Position numbers and translations under genes: made by a program
Part shown: piece by piece, positions 42,006 to 49,967 of the stretch
Position numbering within the stretch: the stretch's first letter is position 1
Layout: each line of letters opens with the position of its first letter
Assembly (NCBI GenBank): GCA_018654745.1
Contig: JABILA010000088.1
Coordinates: 149,546-213,545 of the forward strand
Source: Alphaproteobacteria bacterium
GTDB lineage: Bacteria > Pseudomonadota > Alphaproteobacteria > UBA2966
Reading direction: 5' to 3'
DNA: 64,000 nt
Notes under the pieces: generated by a model
What the model saw: only the letters and a program-made list of their open reading frames with translations
Databases searched by the model: none
Told to the model about the DNA's origin: nothing

Positions 42006-44390
42006 TTAGCCTGCTGCGGCCTGGCCCATTACCTCAGCCAGGGCCTGTGCCAGTTCGCTCGACGTATAGGGCTTGCTGATCAGTCTGATTTCCTTGTTCG
42101 AAGGACTGTCCAGGTCTTTCACTTTTTGTGGATAGCCAGACGTGAGGAGAATATTGGGCACATTGGGGAGCGTGGAAATTTCTCTCGCCAGATCATAACC
42201 ATCCATATGCCCTGGCATAACGATATCGCTGAAAACAACCTTGATGTTATTGGGCTGGCGTAATAGTTCCAGCGCCTCTTCACCTGTTGCCGCTTCCATC
42301 ACTTCATATCCGATTTCCATCAGGATATTGGCCGTGACGACCCTGACATCAGCATCATCTTCAACAACCAGAATTGTCTTTCGGGTCTCCCCGTCCAGGC
42401 CTGTTTCCTGCACCTTCTCATGATCACTGGCATCGTTTATCGCAGCCTGTTCAGCAGACGGCAGCAAAAGTTTTATGGTTGTGCCTTTTCCGACAACACT
42501 TTCAATCTTCACGTCGCCACCTGATTGCCGGGCAAATCCAAAGACCATACTCAGGCCCAGACCCGTTCCCCGACCGACATCCTTGGTCGTGAAAAACGGA
42601 TCAAATGCCCTGGTAACTACTTCGGATGTCATCCCGAGCCCGGTATCACGGACCGATATTTCAACATAGCGGCCAGCCTTCAAAACCTCGTCTTCCAGCG
42701 CCAGATCAGCATCAAGAACCACGGGGGAAAAACTGATCTCAAGATCACCGCCATCCGGCATGGCGGCGCGGGAATTCAAGGCCAAATTCAATATCGTGTT
42801 CTGCAAGGCATTGGAATCACAATATAAAACCAGATCGTCCGTCGCGAAGTGAACGGATACGTTAATGTTTTCCCCCAACGTCCGCTGCAGCATTTCTTCA
42901 AGACCGGCAATGGTTTTACGGGGATCAAACACTTCCTCTCGCAAAGCCTGTTTGCGTGAAAATGCCAGCAGGTGGCTGGTCAGGCTGCGGCCCCTTTCAA
43001 CAGCGTTGTTGATCCGTGTTACCCACGCTTGAGTTTCTTCGTCTGTTTCATCCGAGGTATCAATCAGCGCCGCCGCACCGCCGATGATTTGCAGCAAATT
43101 GTTGAAGTCGTGGGCAACACCGCCGGTCAACTGGCCAACAGCTTCAAGCTTCTGTGCCTGATGCAGTGCATTCGACAGCGCCTTCAATTCGGTAATGTCC
43201 AGAATGCAGATGGGCACATTGGCAAACTCCTGATCCGTTCTCGGGATAGGCATGGAGACGATAATATCCAGCTTACGGCCACTGAACGTAAAGTGCTGGC
43301 TTTCGGTTTCAAAACTGTCGTCTCCCCGCCACATCGCCTCAAGTTCCCGGCGAAAATCATCCAGCGCATTTTCCGGCAACAGGGATCTGAAATTCCCTTT
43401 GATTTCTTCTTCGCTTTCCGCGCCAAAAATTTCCAGTGCCTTGAGATTGACGGCATTGATCTTGACCAGGGCGGCCAGTTCTTCGATCGCGGAGGGGTTT
43501 TGCTCAAGATAAACGGAAAGGTCATCGACACCGCTTGCGCGCAAACTATCAAAAGCCCTTTTAACGCCTCTGAAATCTTCATCCCAGATCGCGACCTGGG
43601 CACTGTCGAACAGACGTCGGTAGCGATTTTCACTTGTTTTGATCTGTGCTTCACTTTGCTTGAGGTCAGCCAGATATTGATTGTTTGAGGCAATGTAGGC
43701 ATTGGCTGCATCCCGCAACAAACCCAGTTCGTCCTTGTCGTGATCACCCAGAAGCTTGAGCCGTTTTTGCTCATCCTTGCCTGGATCAACGGCACTGAAA
43801 TCTTCAATCAGTTGCAAAAGCGGACGGCTGAGAAATTGCTGGAACAGGAACATCAAAAGCAGGATCAGAACAATGTTCCTCAAGGGGCCAGAGACAACAA
43901 CCAACACAGAGCGATTATAGAACGGCGTCAAGGCGATGTCGTAATCAACCACGACCCTGAGCGTGCCGACAAAGCGCCTGTCAGTCTCTCGGGTGAAAAG
44001 ATCGACAACGTGGAGCTTCTGTTCCTTGTTCACGAGCCGGGACAGCCAGCTGAAGGCCGTCGGCTTGATATCTCTTTTTTGCTCGACAAGGGTATCCGAA
44101 AATTCGTCTTCAATTCTGGAATTGACGACGAACTCATAGGCAAACAAACCATTGATCACTTCGTGTGCCAGTTCAGCGTCCAGCTGAAAGGCTGCAATCA
44201 TCGCCGGCTTTTCTGCTGCCGCCAACATATTGCTAACGGTTCGTTCCAGTTGCTTGTTCTGTTCTGAATAGTCGATGACCAATTGCAGAATACTGAATGC
44301 AAGTCCGAGCACCAGGGCAACAAACACACTGCGCAACGCAAGGCGAAATGAAATTCTGCGCCAAAGCGGTATTTGCGTCTCGGTTTTCAC
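42006..44390 (-). CDS. Hybrid sensor histidine kinase with C-terminal receiver
   Basis: 794 residues. Two membrane segments (about 12-38 and 160-190) flank a periplasmic sensor of about 125 residues. A HAMP-like linker and a PAS-like region (about 255-400) follow. The HisKA box is GQLTGGVAHDFNNLLQ with H427. The ATPase domain has N-box NLALNSRAAMPDGG, DTGLGM, and the G2 box GRGTGLGLSMVFGF. A receiver domain at the end carries the phospho-acceptor D722 (VVFSDIVMPG). No response regulator gene is adjacent, so this is an orphan hybrid kinase. The signal is unknown. Confidence 0.93.
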   Translation of the reverse strand: MKTETQIPLWRRISFRLALRSVFVALVLGLAFSILQLVIDYSEQNKQLERTVSNMLAAAEKPAMIAAFQLDAELAHEVINGLFAYEFVVNSRIEDEFSDTLVEQKRDIKPTAFSWLSRLVNKEQKLHVVDLFTRETDRRFVGTLRVVVDYDIALTPFYNRSVLVVVSGPLRNIVLILLLMFLFQQFLSRPLLQLIEDFSAVDPGKDEQKRLKLLGDHDKDELGLLRDAANAYIASNNQYLADLKQSEAQIKTSENRYRRLFDSAQVAIWDEDFRGVKRAFDSLRASGVDDLSVYLEQNPSAIEELAALVKINAVNLKALEIFGAESEEEIKGNFRSLLPENALDDFRRELEAMWRGDDSFETESQHFTFSGRKLDIIVSMPIPRTDQEFANVPICILDITELKALSNALHQAQKLEAVGQLTGGVAHDFNNLLQIIGGAAALIDTSDETDEETQAWVTRINNAVERGRSLTSHLLAFSRKQALREEVFDPRKTIAGLEEMLQRTLGENINVSVHFATDDLVLYCDSNALQNTILNLALNSRAAMPDGGDLEISFSPVVLDADLALEDEVLKAGRYVEISVRDTGLGMTSEVVTRAFDPFFTTKDVGRGTGLGLSMVFGFARQSGGDVKIESVVGKGTTIKLLLPSAEQAAINDASDHEKVQETGLDGETRKTILVVEDDADVRVVTANILMEIGYEVMEAATGEEALELLRQPNNIKVVFSDIVMPGHMDGYDLAREISTLPNVPNILLTSGYPQKVKDLDSPSNKEIRLISKPYTSSELAQALAEVMGQAAAG

Positions 44391-44605
44391 GTCTCGGTTT
44401 TCACGATGATTTCACGTCCATAGCTCTGGCAAACCGAACATCGATATATTTAGCACTCACCACCAGCACTACAACAATCCCTTCCAGTATCGGTCCCCAA
44501 CGGGACCGCGCGTTATGGCATTATATAGAATCTGTTCAACCGAACAAACGAGAATCACACTCTCTCTTAAGCTGTCAACCAAAACGGCCGGTCATCCCGT
44601 ATGGC

Positions 44606-45235
44606 TCAGGCCTTGCCCTTGAAGCTGCACAGGTCTGCCACACCACACACCTGGCAATCCGGTTTCCGGGCCTTGCAAATATAGCGGCCGTGCAACAACA
44701 GCCAATGGTGGGCGTAGCGTTTCCATTGATCGGGAACGGCTTTCAGTAATTTTTTCTCAACCTCAACAGGCGTTTTACCTTTTGCCAGGCCTGTGCGATT
44801 TGAAACCCGGAATATATGAGTATCAACGGCAATCGTTGGCTCACCAAAGGCTTCATTGAGGACAACATTTGCTGTTTTGCGGCCAACTCCGGGCAAGGCC
44901 TCAAGATCTTCGCGATTATTCGGAACTATGCTGTCATGCTCGGCAAACAGGATCTCAGACAGCCGGGCCACATTTTTGGCCTTGGTCCGGTAAAGCCCGA
45001 TGGTTTTGACAAGATCCCTGATTTTCGCTTCGCCCAGGGCAGCCATTTTTGCCGGCGTATCAGCGGCCTTGAACAAGGCCGGGGTCGCCTTGTTGACACC
45101 AATGTCTGTTGCTTGTGCCGACAAAACGACCGCCACCAGCAAGGTAAACGTTGACGAATAGGTCAGTTCTGTTTTGGGCTCCGGGTTATCCGCAGACAAC
45201 ACAGCAAATAATTTTTCGATATTTTCCTTTTTCAT
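44606..45235 (-). CDS. nth: Endonuclease III
   Basis: 209 residues from the ATG at 45235 (MKKENIEKL); a GTG twelve codons upstream is less likely. Endonuclease III removes oxidised pyrimidines and cuts the abasic site. The helix-hairpin-helix is LEALPGVGRKTANVV with the catalytic Lys, the catalytic Asp is in IAVDTHIFRVSNR, and the 4Fe-4S loop is CKARKPDCQVCGVADLC (C-x6-C-x2-C-x5-C). It lies divergent from the AraC-MGMT gene, another DNA-repair gene, with 138 bp between. Confidence 0.97.
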   Translation of the reverse strand: MKKENIEKLFAVLSADNPEPKTELTYSSTFTLLVAVVLSAQATDIGVNKATPALFKAADTPAKMAALGEAKIRDLVKTIGLYRTKAKNVARLSEILFAEHDSIVPNNREDLEALPGVGRKTANVVLNEAFGEPTIAVDTHIFRVSNRTGLAKGKTPVEVEKKLLKAVPDQWKRYAHHWLLLHGRYICKARKPDCQVCGVADLCSFKGKA

Positions 45236-45373
45236 GAGCGTCAGATTATGTTGAACGGCGTGGTTGGTCACCCGTCATGTGCTATTTTTTCAGACACCAC
45301 AGAAATCGGGTGGCGAAAGGCACCAGGGACGCTCAATATAAGGTCAACAGAGCAACCAAGGCAGGATAGACCG

Positions 45374-46273
45374 ATGAACAACGACGTCATGAATTTCCCC
45401 GATTGTGAAACAGCCGCCCGTGATTATGCGCGTGTCGAAGCCGCAATCCGTTACCTCGCTGAAAACTATCTTGAACAGCCCGGCCTTGGTGAAATGGCGA
45501 TGGCTGCCGGACTAAGCGAAGCCCATTTCCAGAAGATGTTCACACGCTGGGCCGGATTGTCACCGAAGCGTTTTGTCCAGTATCTGACCCTGGAACATGC
45601 CAAACAGGCTTTGCAGGAATCGCAAAGTGTTCTTGATGTTTCTTTTGATGTTGGCCTTTCCGGCCCCGGGCGCTTGCATGATTTGTTTGTCGCCTGTGAA
45701 GCCATGACACCGGGTGAATACAAAGCCATGGGCGGTGGTCTGGAAATCATCTATGGCTTTGCCCCCAGTCCCTTTGGTGAATGCCTGGTCGGCGAAACCG
45801 ATCGCGGAGTCTGTGGCATTTCCTTCGTCGACGGAGACCGCGAAGCGGCGCTGGATGATTTGAAGGGCCGCTGGCCCGGGGCTGAATTTCGTCGCGACGA
45901 TAAACGTGCGGTGCATACTGCAAACCAGGTTTATGCCGTTTACGGCAACACAGAGGCAAAGTCCGATGACAAGGACAAGCTGCGCCTGGTTCTGAAGGGG
46001 ACCAACTTTCAGCTGCGGGTCTGGGAAGCCTTGATGCGTATTCCGTCGGGCTGCGTCACCAGTTATGACAATCTGGCCTTGCGCGTCGGCAAGCCAGGTG
46101 CGGCCCGTGCGGTTGCCGGGGCCGTCGCACGAAATCCCCTTGGACCGATTGTACCTTGCCACAGGGTCATCCGTTCAACCGGGGCCATCACAGGATATTA
46201 TTGGGGCCCTGATCGTAAACGCGCCATTCTGGGGTGGGAAGCCGCACGGGAGGCGACAAGAGCCGCCGCCTGA
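45374..46273 (+). CDS. AraC-type HTH fused to O6-methylguanine-DNA methyltransferase
   Basis: 299 residues from the ATG at 45374, preceded by AGGATAG. Residues 20-120 form an AraC/XylS-like helix-turn-helix (LGEMAMAAGLSEAHFQKMF and LSPKRFVQYLTLEHA). The second half is the MGMT domain with the alkyl-accepting C262 in IVPCHRVIRS and upstream AGAVARNPLGP. It is Ada-like but without the N-terminal Zn-Cys phosphotriester domain, so it cannot sense methylphosphotriesters in the Ada way. It repairs O6-alkylguanine and could also regulate. It lies divergent from nth. Dedicated Ada targets are not visible. Confidence 0.9.
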   Translation: MNNDVMNFPDCETAARDYARVEAAIRYLAENYLEQPGLGEMAMAAGLSEAHFQKMFTRWAGLSPKRFVQYLTLEHAKQALQESQSVLDVSFDVGLSGPGRLHDLFVACEAMTPGEYKAMGGGLEIIYGFAPSPFGECLVGETDRGVCGISFVDGDREAALDDLKGRWPGAEFRRDDKRAVHTANQVYAVYGNTEAKSDDKDKLRLVLKGTNFQLRVWEALMRIPSGCVTSYDNLALRVGKPGAARAVAGAVARNPLGPIVPCHRVIRSTGAITGYYWGPDRKRAILGWEAAREATRAAA

Positions 46274-46325
46274 GATACAGCCAAAACAGGCAGACGCGAA
46301 CCCGTTCAATGCGGAATTGCCCTAG

Positions 46326-46847
46326 CTAATCCAGGCGACGTTGTATCTCTTCGTCAATCATTTCATTCAGAGTCTGGGTTGCGATGGAAGAAGTGATATT
46401 TCGGGTATCGATGTCGCCTGTACGGGTCTCGACTTCGATGCCGGAAATTTCACCAGCCAGTGAATTTTGTTCGGCATCGAGTATTCTGTGCAGACTGCCC
46501 CGGACGGCATCCCTGGCGAAGGGATGGGGCGAGGTCATGCCCTTGACCCATCTCGATATCGTCGATTCAGATGTTTTGAATTCAGACGCGAGTCTTTTTG
46601 CGGAGAGGCCGCAATAGTCCCTTACATAGGTGATCGTTTCGGAAAATTCATATATCGAATCAAAATCCAGTTCGTCCAGGGCAGCAAGAAGTCTGCGGAT
46701 AGCGATCAGCCTGACCGAGTGATTCAATGATCTGATTCTGGATACGGCGGGGTCATTTTCGTTTCGAATAAATCCAGATATCGACTCTGTGGATGACTGA
46801 TCGTCTGCAAGAATCAATTTAGATTTGGCTGCACCAGAATGTGCCAT
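46326..46847 (-). CDS. Unrecognised protein with a helix-turn-helix-like segment
   Basis: 173 residues, not recognised as a known family. A central segment reads DYCGLSAKRLASEFKTSEST then ISRWVKG, which has the layout of a Cro/CI-type helix-turn-helix (helix 2 around SAKRLASEF, helix 3 around SESTISRWV). The C-terminal third is acidic (ISGIEVETRTGDIDTRN) and ends with a charged helix. Upstream on the minus strand are a TATGAT -10, a TTGCAT -35 at 17-bp spacing, and a perfect 19-bp palindrome overlapping the -35 box. It is therefore a good candidate for a self-repressing DNA-binding protein. It is convergent with the MGMT gene, 52 bp away. Confidence 0.6.
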   Translation of the reverse strand: MAHSGAAKSKLILADDQSSTESISGFIRNENDPAVSRIRSLNHSVRLIAIRRLLAALDELDFDSIYEFSETITYVRDYCGLSAKRLASEFKTSESTISRWVKGMTSPHPFARDAVRGSLHRILDAEQNSLAGEISGIEVETRTGDIDTRNITSSIATQTLNEMIDEEIQRRLD

Positions 46848-46927
46848 TATTTTACCCGCCCTTTTTTGAGTTCAGATGATGGTATTTGCTTGTCGAACAG
46901 GCAGTTAGCGCGACCTGTTCAAGGGCG

Positions 46928-46956
46928 ATCATATATGAAATTCTTGCATTATGCAA
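46928..46956 (-). promoter_or_regulatory. Promoter of the HTH-like gene
   Basis: TTGCAT (46951-46956) and TATGAT (46928-46933) on the minus strand, separated by exactly 17 bp. The -10 is 5 of 6 to the housekeeping consensus, the -35 is 3 of 6. Predicted transcript start near 46921, about 70 nt before the start codon. The -35 lies inside the palindrome, which would allow repression. Confidence 0.5.
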
Positions 46957-46968
46957 ATAATTTGCATA
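46950..46968. promoter_or_regulatory. Perfect 19-bp palindrome, operator candidate
   Basis: TATGCAAAT-A-ATTTGCATA reads the same on both strands around a single central base. It lies between the HTH-like gene and the small reading frame at 46985, overlapping the -35 box of the former and immediately preceding AGGAGGTGA of the latter. The length and symmetry suit a dimeric HTH repressor. Confidence 0.55.
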
Positions 46969-46984
46969 GGAGGTGATTTTATAC

Positions 46985-47137
46985 TTGCTACGTGTGGCAG
47001 AATCACTACACTCGCATGTTGCAGCGCAGCAATACCTGCAAAGCAGCATACTCCGGATTTCCGTACAAACAAAACAGGATTTGATCAATTTCAATACCAC
47101 AGCTGCCTCCAACGCATGCTGCATATTACAGGTTTAA
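46985..47137 (+). CDS. Possible 50-residue leader peptide
   Basis: A 50-codon reading frame from TTG, preceded 8 nt upstream by AGGAGGTGAT (46968-46977), as close a match to the anti-Shine-Dalgarno as the window contains. The peptide (LLRVAESLHSHVAAQQYLQ...) has no recognised domain and ends with two adjacent cysteines. No ATG or GTG lies at the right distance, so if the ribosome site is used the start is TTG. It ends 36 bp before the next gene's ATG, so it could be a leader peptide for it. This is tentative. Confidence 0.25.
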   Translation: MLRVAESLHSHVAAQQYLQSSILRISVQTKQDLINFNTTAASNACCILQV

Positions 47138-47173
47138 CAATTTTCGAAAAAACACTTTCTGATGGAGGATTAT

Positions 47174-47773
47174 ATGCTAACCGCCCGCTCTAGACCGCTC
47201 ACACTCGAGAATATTGACCCACTTATCCGATTTTGCATCGCGAATGACATAGACTTCAACAGTCTGTTCGTGCCGAAAATACTGCCTGGCACCTTGGGTA
47301 GTTATTATCGCAGCACGCTTTTGATGACCCTGGAGGAGCAAATTGTTGGTATCGGCGTCATGGCCCGATCAGAATCAATGCGTGCTTCGGAACTTGTCTC
47401 AAACTATTCACCTGCAGGTTTCGAATATCGGTCTGAAATCACTGCTCTGACAACGGCCTTGCTGACCACAACAAATTTGTTTCACCATTCTTCTGCGGAC
47501 ACAGTCGTCACAGCCGTACAAGATGGTGACGATCCCCTTTATGACATCTTCATGGACATTGGGGCGGTTGAAACGAGTGGTGGCGTTGTCCGGATAACTG
47601 GTCCCGAAAACAATGAAAAGGTCCTGAGATTTGAGGAGAAAAGCATTACAGGACATCACGCCCGCCTGGTCTGCAATGCCCTGGATTTGCCATCAGGGCT
47701 AGGCATTCAGCTTATCGATTTTCCTGATGGCTACGAAATATTCGTCCGTTTGCTCAAAGACGACGGGAAATAG
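47174..47773 (+). CDS. Unrecognised 199-residue protein
   Basis: Start chosen at 47174 because GGAGG ends 5 nt before that ATG; another ATG 12 bp upstream overlaps the Shine-Dalgarno. The protein is soluble, with no signal peptide or membrane segment, and I do not recognise its family. It opens with PLTLENIDPLIRFCIANDID, an N-terminal layout somewhat like GNAT acetyltransferases, and has a strand-like EEQIVGIGVMARSES. No clear acetyl-CoA loop follows, so that assignment is not made. It faces the HTH-like gene across a 326-bp regulatory gap holding the 19-bp palindrome, and may be that regulator's target. Confidence 0.65.
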   Translation: MLTARSRPLTLENIDPLIRFCIANDIDFNSLFVPKILPGTLGSYYRSTLLMTLEEQIVGIGVMARSESMRASELVSNYSPAGFEYRSEITALTTALLTTTNLFHHSSADTVVTAVQDGDDPLYDIFMDIGAVETSGGVVRITGPENNEKVLRFEEKSITGHHARLVCNALDLPSGLGIQLIDFPDGYEIFVRLLKDDGK

Positions 47774-47832
47774 CCCGGACCAGATTTATGAAGCCCCCGG
47801 GGACGCCCGGGATTAATAAAACGACCGCCAAA

Positions 47833-48642
47833 TCACGCCAGATCGAGCACGTCGTCCATACCATACAGGCCAGGGCCTTTGCCCTTTGACCACAAGGCTG
47901 CGGTTACGGCACCACGGGCAAATATTGTCCGGTCGGCCGCCTTGTGGGTAATCTCGATACGTTCGTCATCGGCGGCAAATACAACGGTGTGGTCTCCGAC
48001 CACGTTGCCACCGCGCAATGTAGCATAACCGATATCGCCGCGCTTGCGGGCACTGGTGATGCCATCACGACCCCGGTCGGCAACGCTGTCGTGATCGACA
48101 TCACGCCCATCCGCTGCCGCCTTGCCAAGGGCGAGGGCCGTACCGGAAGGCGCATCGACCTTGTGACGGTGATGCATTTCCACAACTTCAATATCCCAGT
48201 CAGGATCCAGCATAGCGGCGACTTTGCGTGTCAGGCCGAGCAGCAGGTTCACCCCCACGGACATATTGGCACCGCGAATAACGGCGGTCTTGTCCGCAGC
48301 TTGCAGCACAGCTGCGTCCTGATCCGCATCCAGACCCGTGGTGCCAACGACATGCGCCGTACCATGTTCGGCACATAGTTTCGCATGCGCAACGGTGGCA
48401 GCAGGAACGGTAAAATCAAGAATGGCGTCTGCGGCTGCAATGACGGCGGCGGTATCTTCCGATACCACAATGCCGACATCATCAAGTCCGGCGATAGCGC
48501 CCAGGTCCTTGCCAAGAGCATCACTGCCAGGCCGTTCTGTCCCACCGGCGATCACGCAGCCATCTGTGGCCGCGATCTGGCGCAACAGGTTAATCCCCAT
48601 GCGACCGGCACAGCCGACAACAGCAATTTTCAGATCAGACAT
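47833..48642 (-). CDS. dapB: 4-hydroxy-tetrahydrodipicolinate reductase
   Basis: 269 residues from the ATG at 48642, preceded by GGAGATA at a 7-nt spacing; the ATG seven codons upstream lacks that. DapB reduces the dihydrodipicolinate precursor on the way to diaminopimelate and lysine. Motifs: VVGCAGRMGINLL (Rossmann), DFTVPAATVAH, VGTTGLDA, and the catalytic block VVEMHHRHKVDAPSGTALAL with two His and Lys. It ends the dnaK-dnaJ-dapB strand, 137 bp after dnaJ. A GC-rich hairpin (CCCGG/CCGGG) lies near 47794-47812, between it and the upstream plus-strand gene. Confidence 0.97.
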   Translation of the reverse strand: MSDLKIAVVGCAGRMGINLLRQIAATDGCVIAGGTERPGSDALGKDLGAIAGLDDVGIVVSEDTAAVIAAADAILDFTVPAATVAHAKLCAEHGTAHVVGTTGLDADQDAAVLQAADKTAVIRGANMSVGVNLLLGLTRKVAAMLDPDWDIEVVEMHHRHKVDAPSGTALALGKAAADGRDVDHDSVADRGRDGITSARKRGDIGYATLRGGNVVGDHTVVFAADDERIEITHKAADRTIFARGAVTAALWSKGKGPGLYGMDDVLDLA

Positions 48643-48758
48643 GACAATATCTCCTGCAGGCACAGCGCTGCGTTCCCACCAAATGCGAAAACGCCTTGAT
48701 CAAGGTTGCGGATATAAACACAGATTGGCGGGAAAACAAGCCGGGAAGCCAGGGCTAC

Positions 48759-48783
48759 ACCGGTTTAAACGGAAACGCTTTAA
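48759..48783. repeat. Partial copy of the dispersed palindrome
   Basis: CCGGTTTAAACGG followed by GGAAACGCTTTAA overlaps the end of dnaJ. One arm of the GCGTTTCC family is clear; the other is degenerate. Confidence 0.4.
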
Positions 48784-49922
48784 TCCTTGAGCTCTTCCCA
48801 CAGTTCCTTGACCCGCGCCATGAAGCCTTCGGATTCAGGATTTGTGCGGGCCGTGCCTTCTTTATCGAACTCTTCCAGCAGTTCCTTCTGGCGCCCCGTC
48901 AAATTAACCGGCGTTTCGATTGTGGCCTGGATATACATGTCACCCTTGCTGCCGGCATGGCCGCGTAGCGGCGGCATGCCCTTGCCCTTGAGCCGGAACT
49001 GTCGTCCGGTCTGGGCGCCATCCGGAATGGTTACGCGCGCCTTGCCACCGTCCAGCGTCGGCACTTCGATGGTACCGCCAAGGGCTGCCGTGGTCATGGG
49101 AATTGGCACACGGCAATAAAGGTGCTGGCCGTCACGCTGGAAAAGGGCGTGTGGGGACAGGGATAAAAAGATATAGAGATCGCCTGGCGATCCGCCGCGC
49201 AATCCGGCTTCACCTTCACCGGAAAGACGGATACGGGTGCCGTCTTCAACGCCTGCCGGGATTGAAACCGACAGGGTTTTTTCCTTGTGCAAACGCCCGG
49301 CTCCGGAACAGGAGCCGCAGGGGTCTGTGATCACATGACCGGCACCCTGACAAGTCGGGCACGTGCGCTCGACCGTGAAAAAGCCGCTTTGACTACGGAC
49401 CTTGCCCATACCCTGACAGGTTTGACAGGTGCTGGGTTTGGAAGAGTCCTTGGAGCCACTGCCGTTGCACTTGTGGCAGGAGACAGTTGTCGGCACACGG
49501 ATTTCTGTCTGACGTCCATGGAAGGCATCTTCCAGGGTAATTTCCATATTATAGCGAAGGTCGGAACCGCGTGTGTTGGTTTGCCTGCCGCCACGACGAC
49601 CGCCGGAAAATTCACCGAACAGGTCATCAAATACATCTGCAAAGCTGGAGCCAAAACCGCCACCACCGCCGCCGCCAGGTCCACCCTGACCGCCCTGCTG
49701 GAAGGCAGCGTGGCCCATTTGGTCATAAGCGGCGCGCTTTTGCTCGTCGCTCAGGACCTCATAGGCTTCAGAGATTTCCTTGAATTTCGCTTCGGCTTCG
49801 GCGTTATCAGGATTCCGATCCGGATGATACTCCTTGGCGAGCCGCCGGTAGGCTGATTTTAAATCAGACCCGCCGGCGTCACGATCAACACCAAGAGTTT
49901 CGTAATAGTCGTTACTCGCCAT
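48780..49922 (-). CDS. dnaJ: Chaperone protein DnaJ
   Basis: 380 residues. Domain order: J domain with the HPD motif ([20 protein letters not shown]), Gly/Phe-rich linker ([19 protein letters not shown]), zinc-finger region with four CxxCxGxG repeats ([36 protein letters not shown]), and the C-terminal substrate-binding domain. DnaJ delivers substrates to DnaK and stimulates its ATPase. It lies 45 bp after dnaK on the same strand and is presumably co-transcribed from the heat-shock promoter. Confidence 0.98.
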   Translation of the reverse strand: MASNDYYETLGVDRDAGGSDLKSAYRRLAKEYHPDRNPDNAEAEAKFKEISEAYEVLSDEQKRAAYDQMGHAAFQQGGQGGPGGGGGGGFGSSFADVFDDLFGEFSGGRRGGRQTNTRGSDLRYNMEITLEDAFHGRQTEIRVPTTVSCHKCNGSGSKDSSKPSTCQTCQGMGKVRSQSGFFTVERTCPTCQGAGHVITDPCGSCSGAGRLHKEKTLSVSIPAGVEDGTRIRLSGEGEAGLRGGSPGDLYIFLSLSPHALFQRDGQHLYCRVPIPMTTAALGGTIEVPTLDGGKARVTIPDGAQTGRQFRLKGKGMPPLRGHAGSKGDMYIQATIETPVNLTGRQKELLEEFDKEGTARTNPESEGFMARVKELWEELKD

Positions 49923-49967
49923 TGCTTTACCGCCCGGACAATTGAGTTACCAAAATCAAATCCGAGA

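Noticed and set aside
44450..44458. TTAGCACTC, half of the CIRCE element bound by HrcA
   Set aside because: The second half (GAGTGCTAA) is missing at the required distance, and the site lies before a histidine kinase, not a chaperone gene. No full CIRCE was found in the window.
46852..47124. Minus-strand reading frame of about 90 codons
   Set aside because: It lies across the regulatory gap with the palindrome and promoter, has an odd cysteine-rich composition, and lacks a ribosome-binding site.
46951..47193. Plus-strand reading frame starting inside the palindrome
   Set aside because: The strong ribosome site is downstream of its start codon and it overlaps the well-supported start of the next gene.
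47790..47815. GC-rich hairpin between the orphan gene and dapB considered as a terminator
   Set aside because: No U-tract follows in either direction, so termination cannot be claimed; it is only mentioned as a hairpin.
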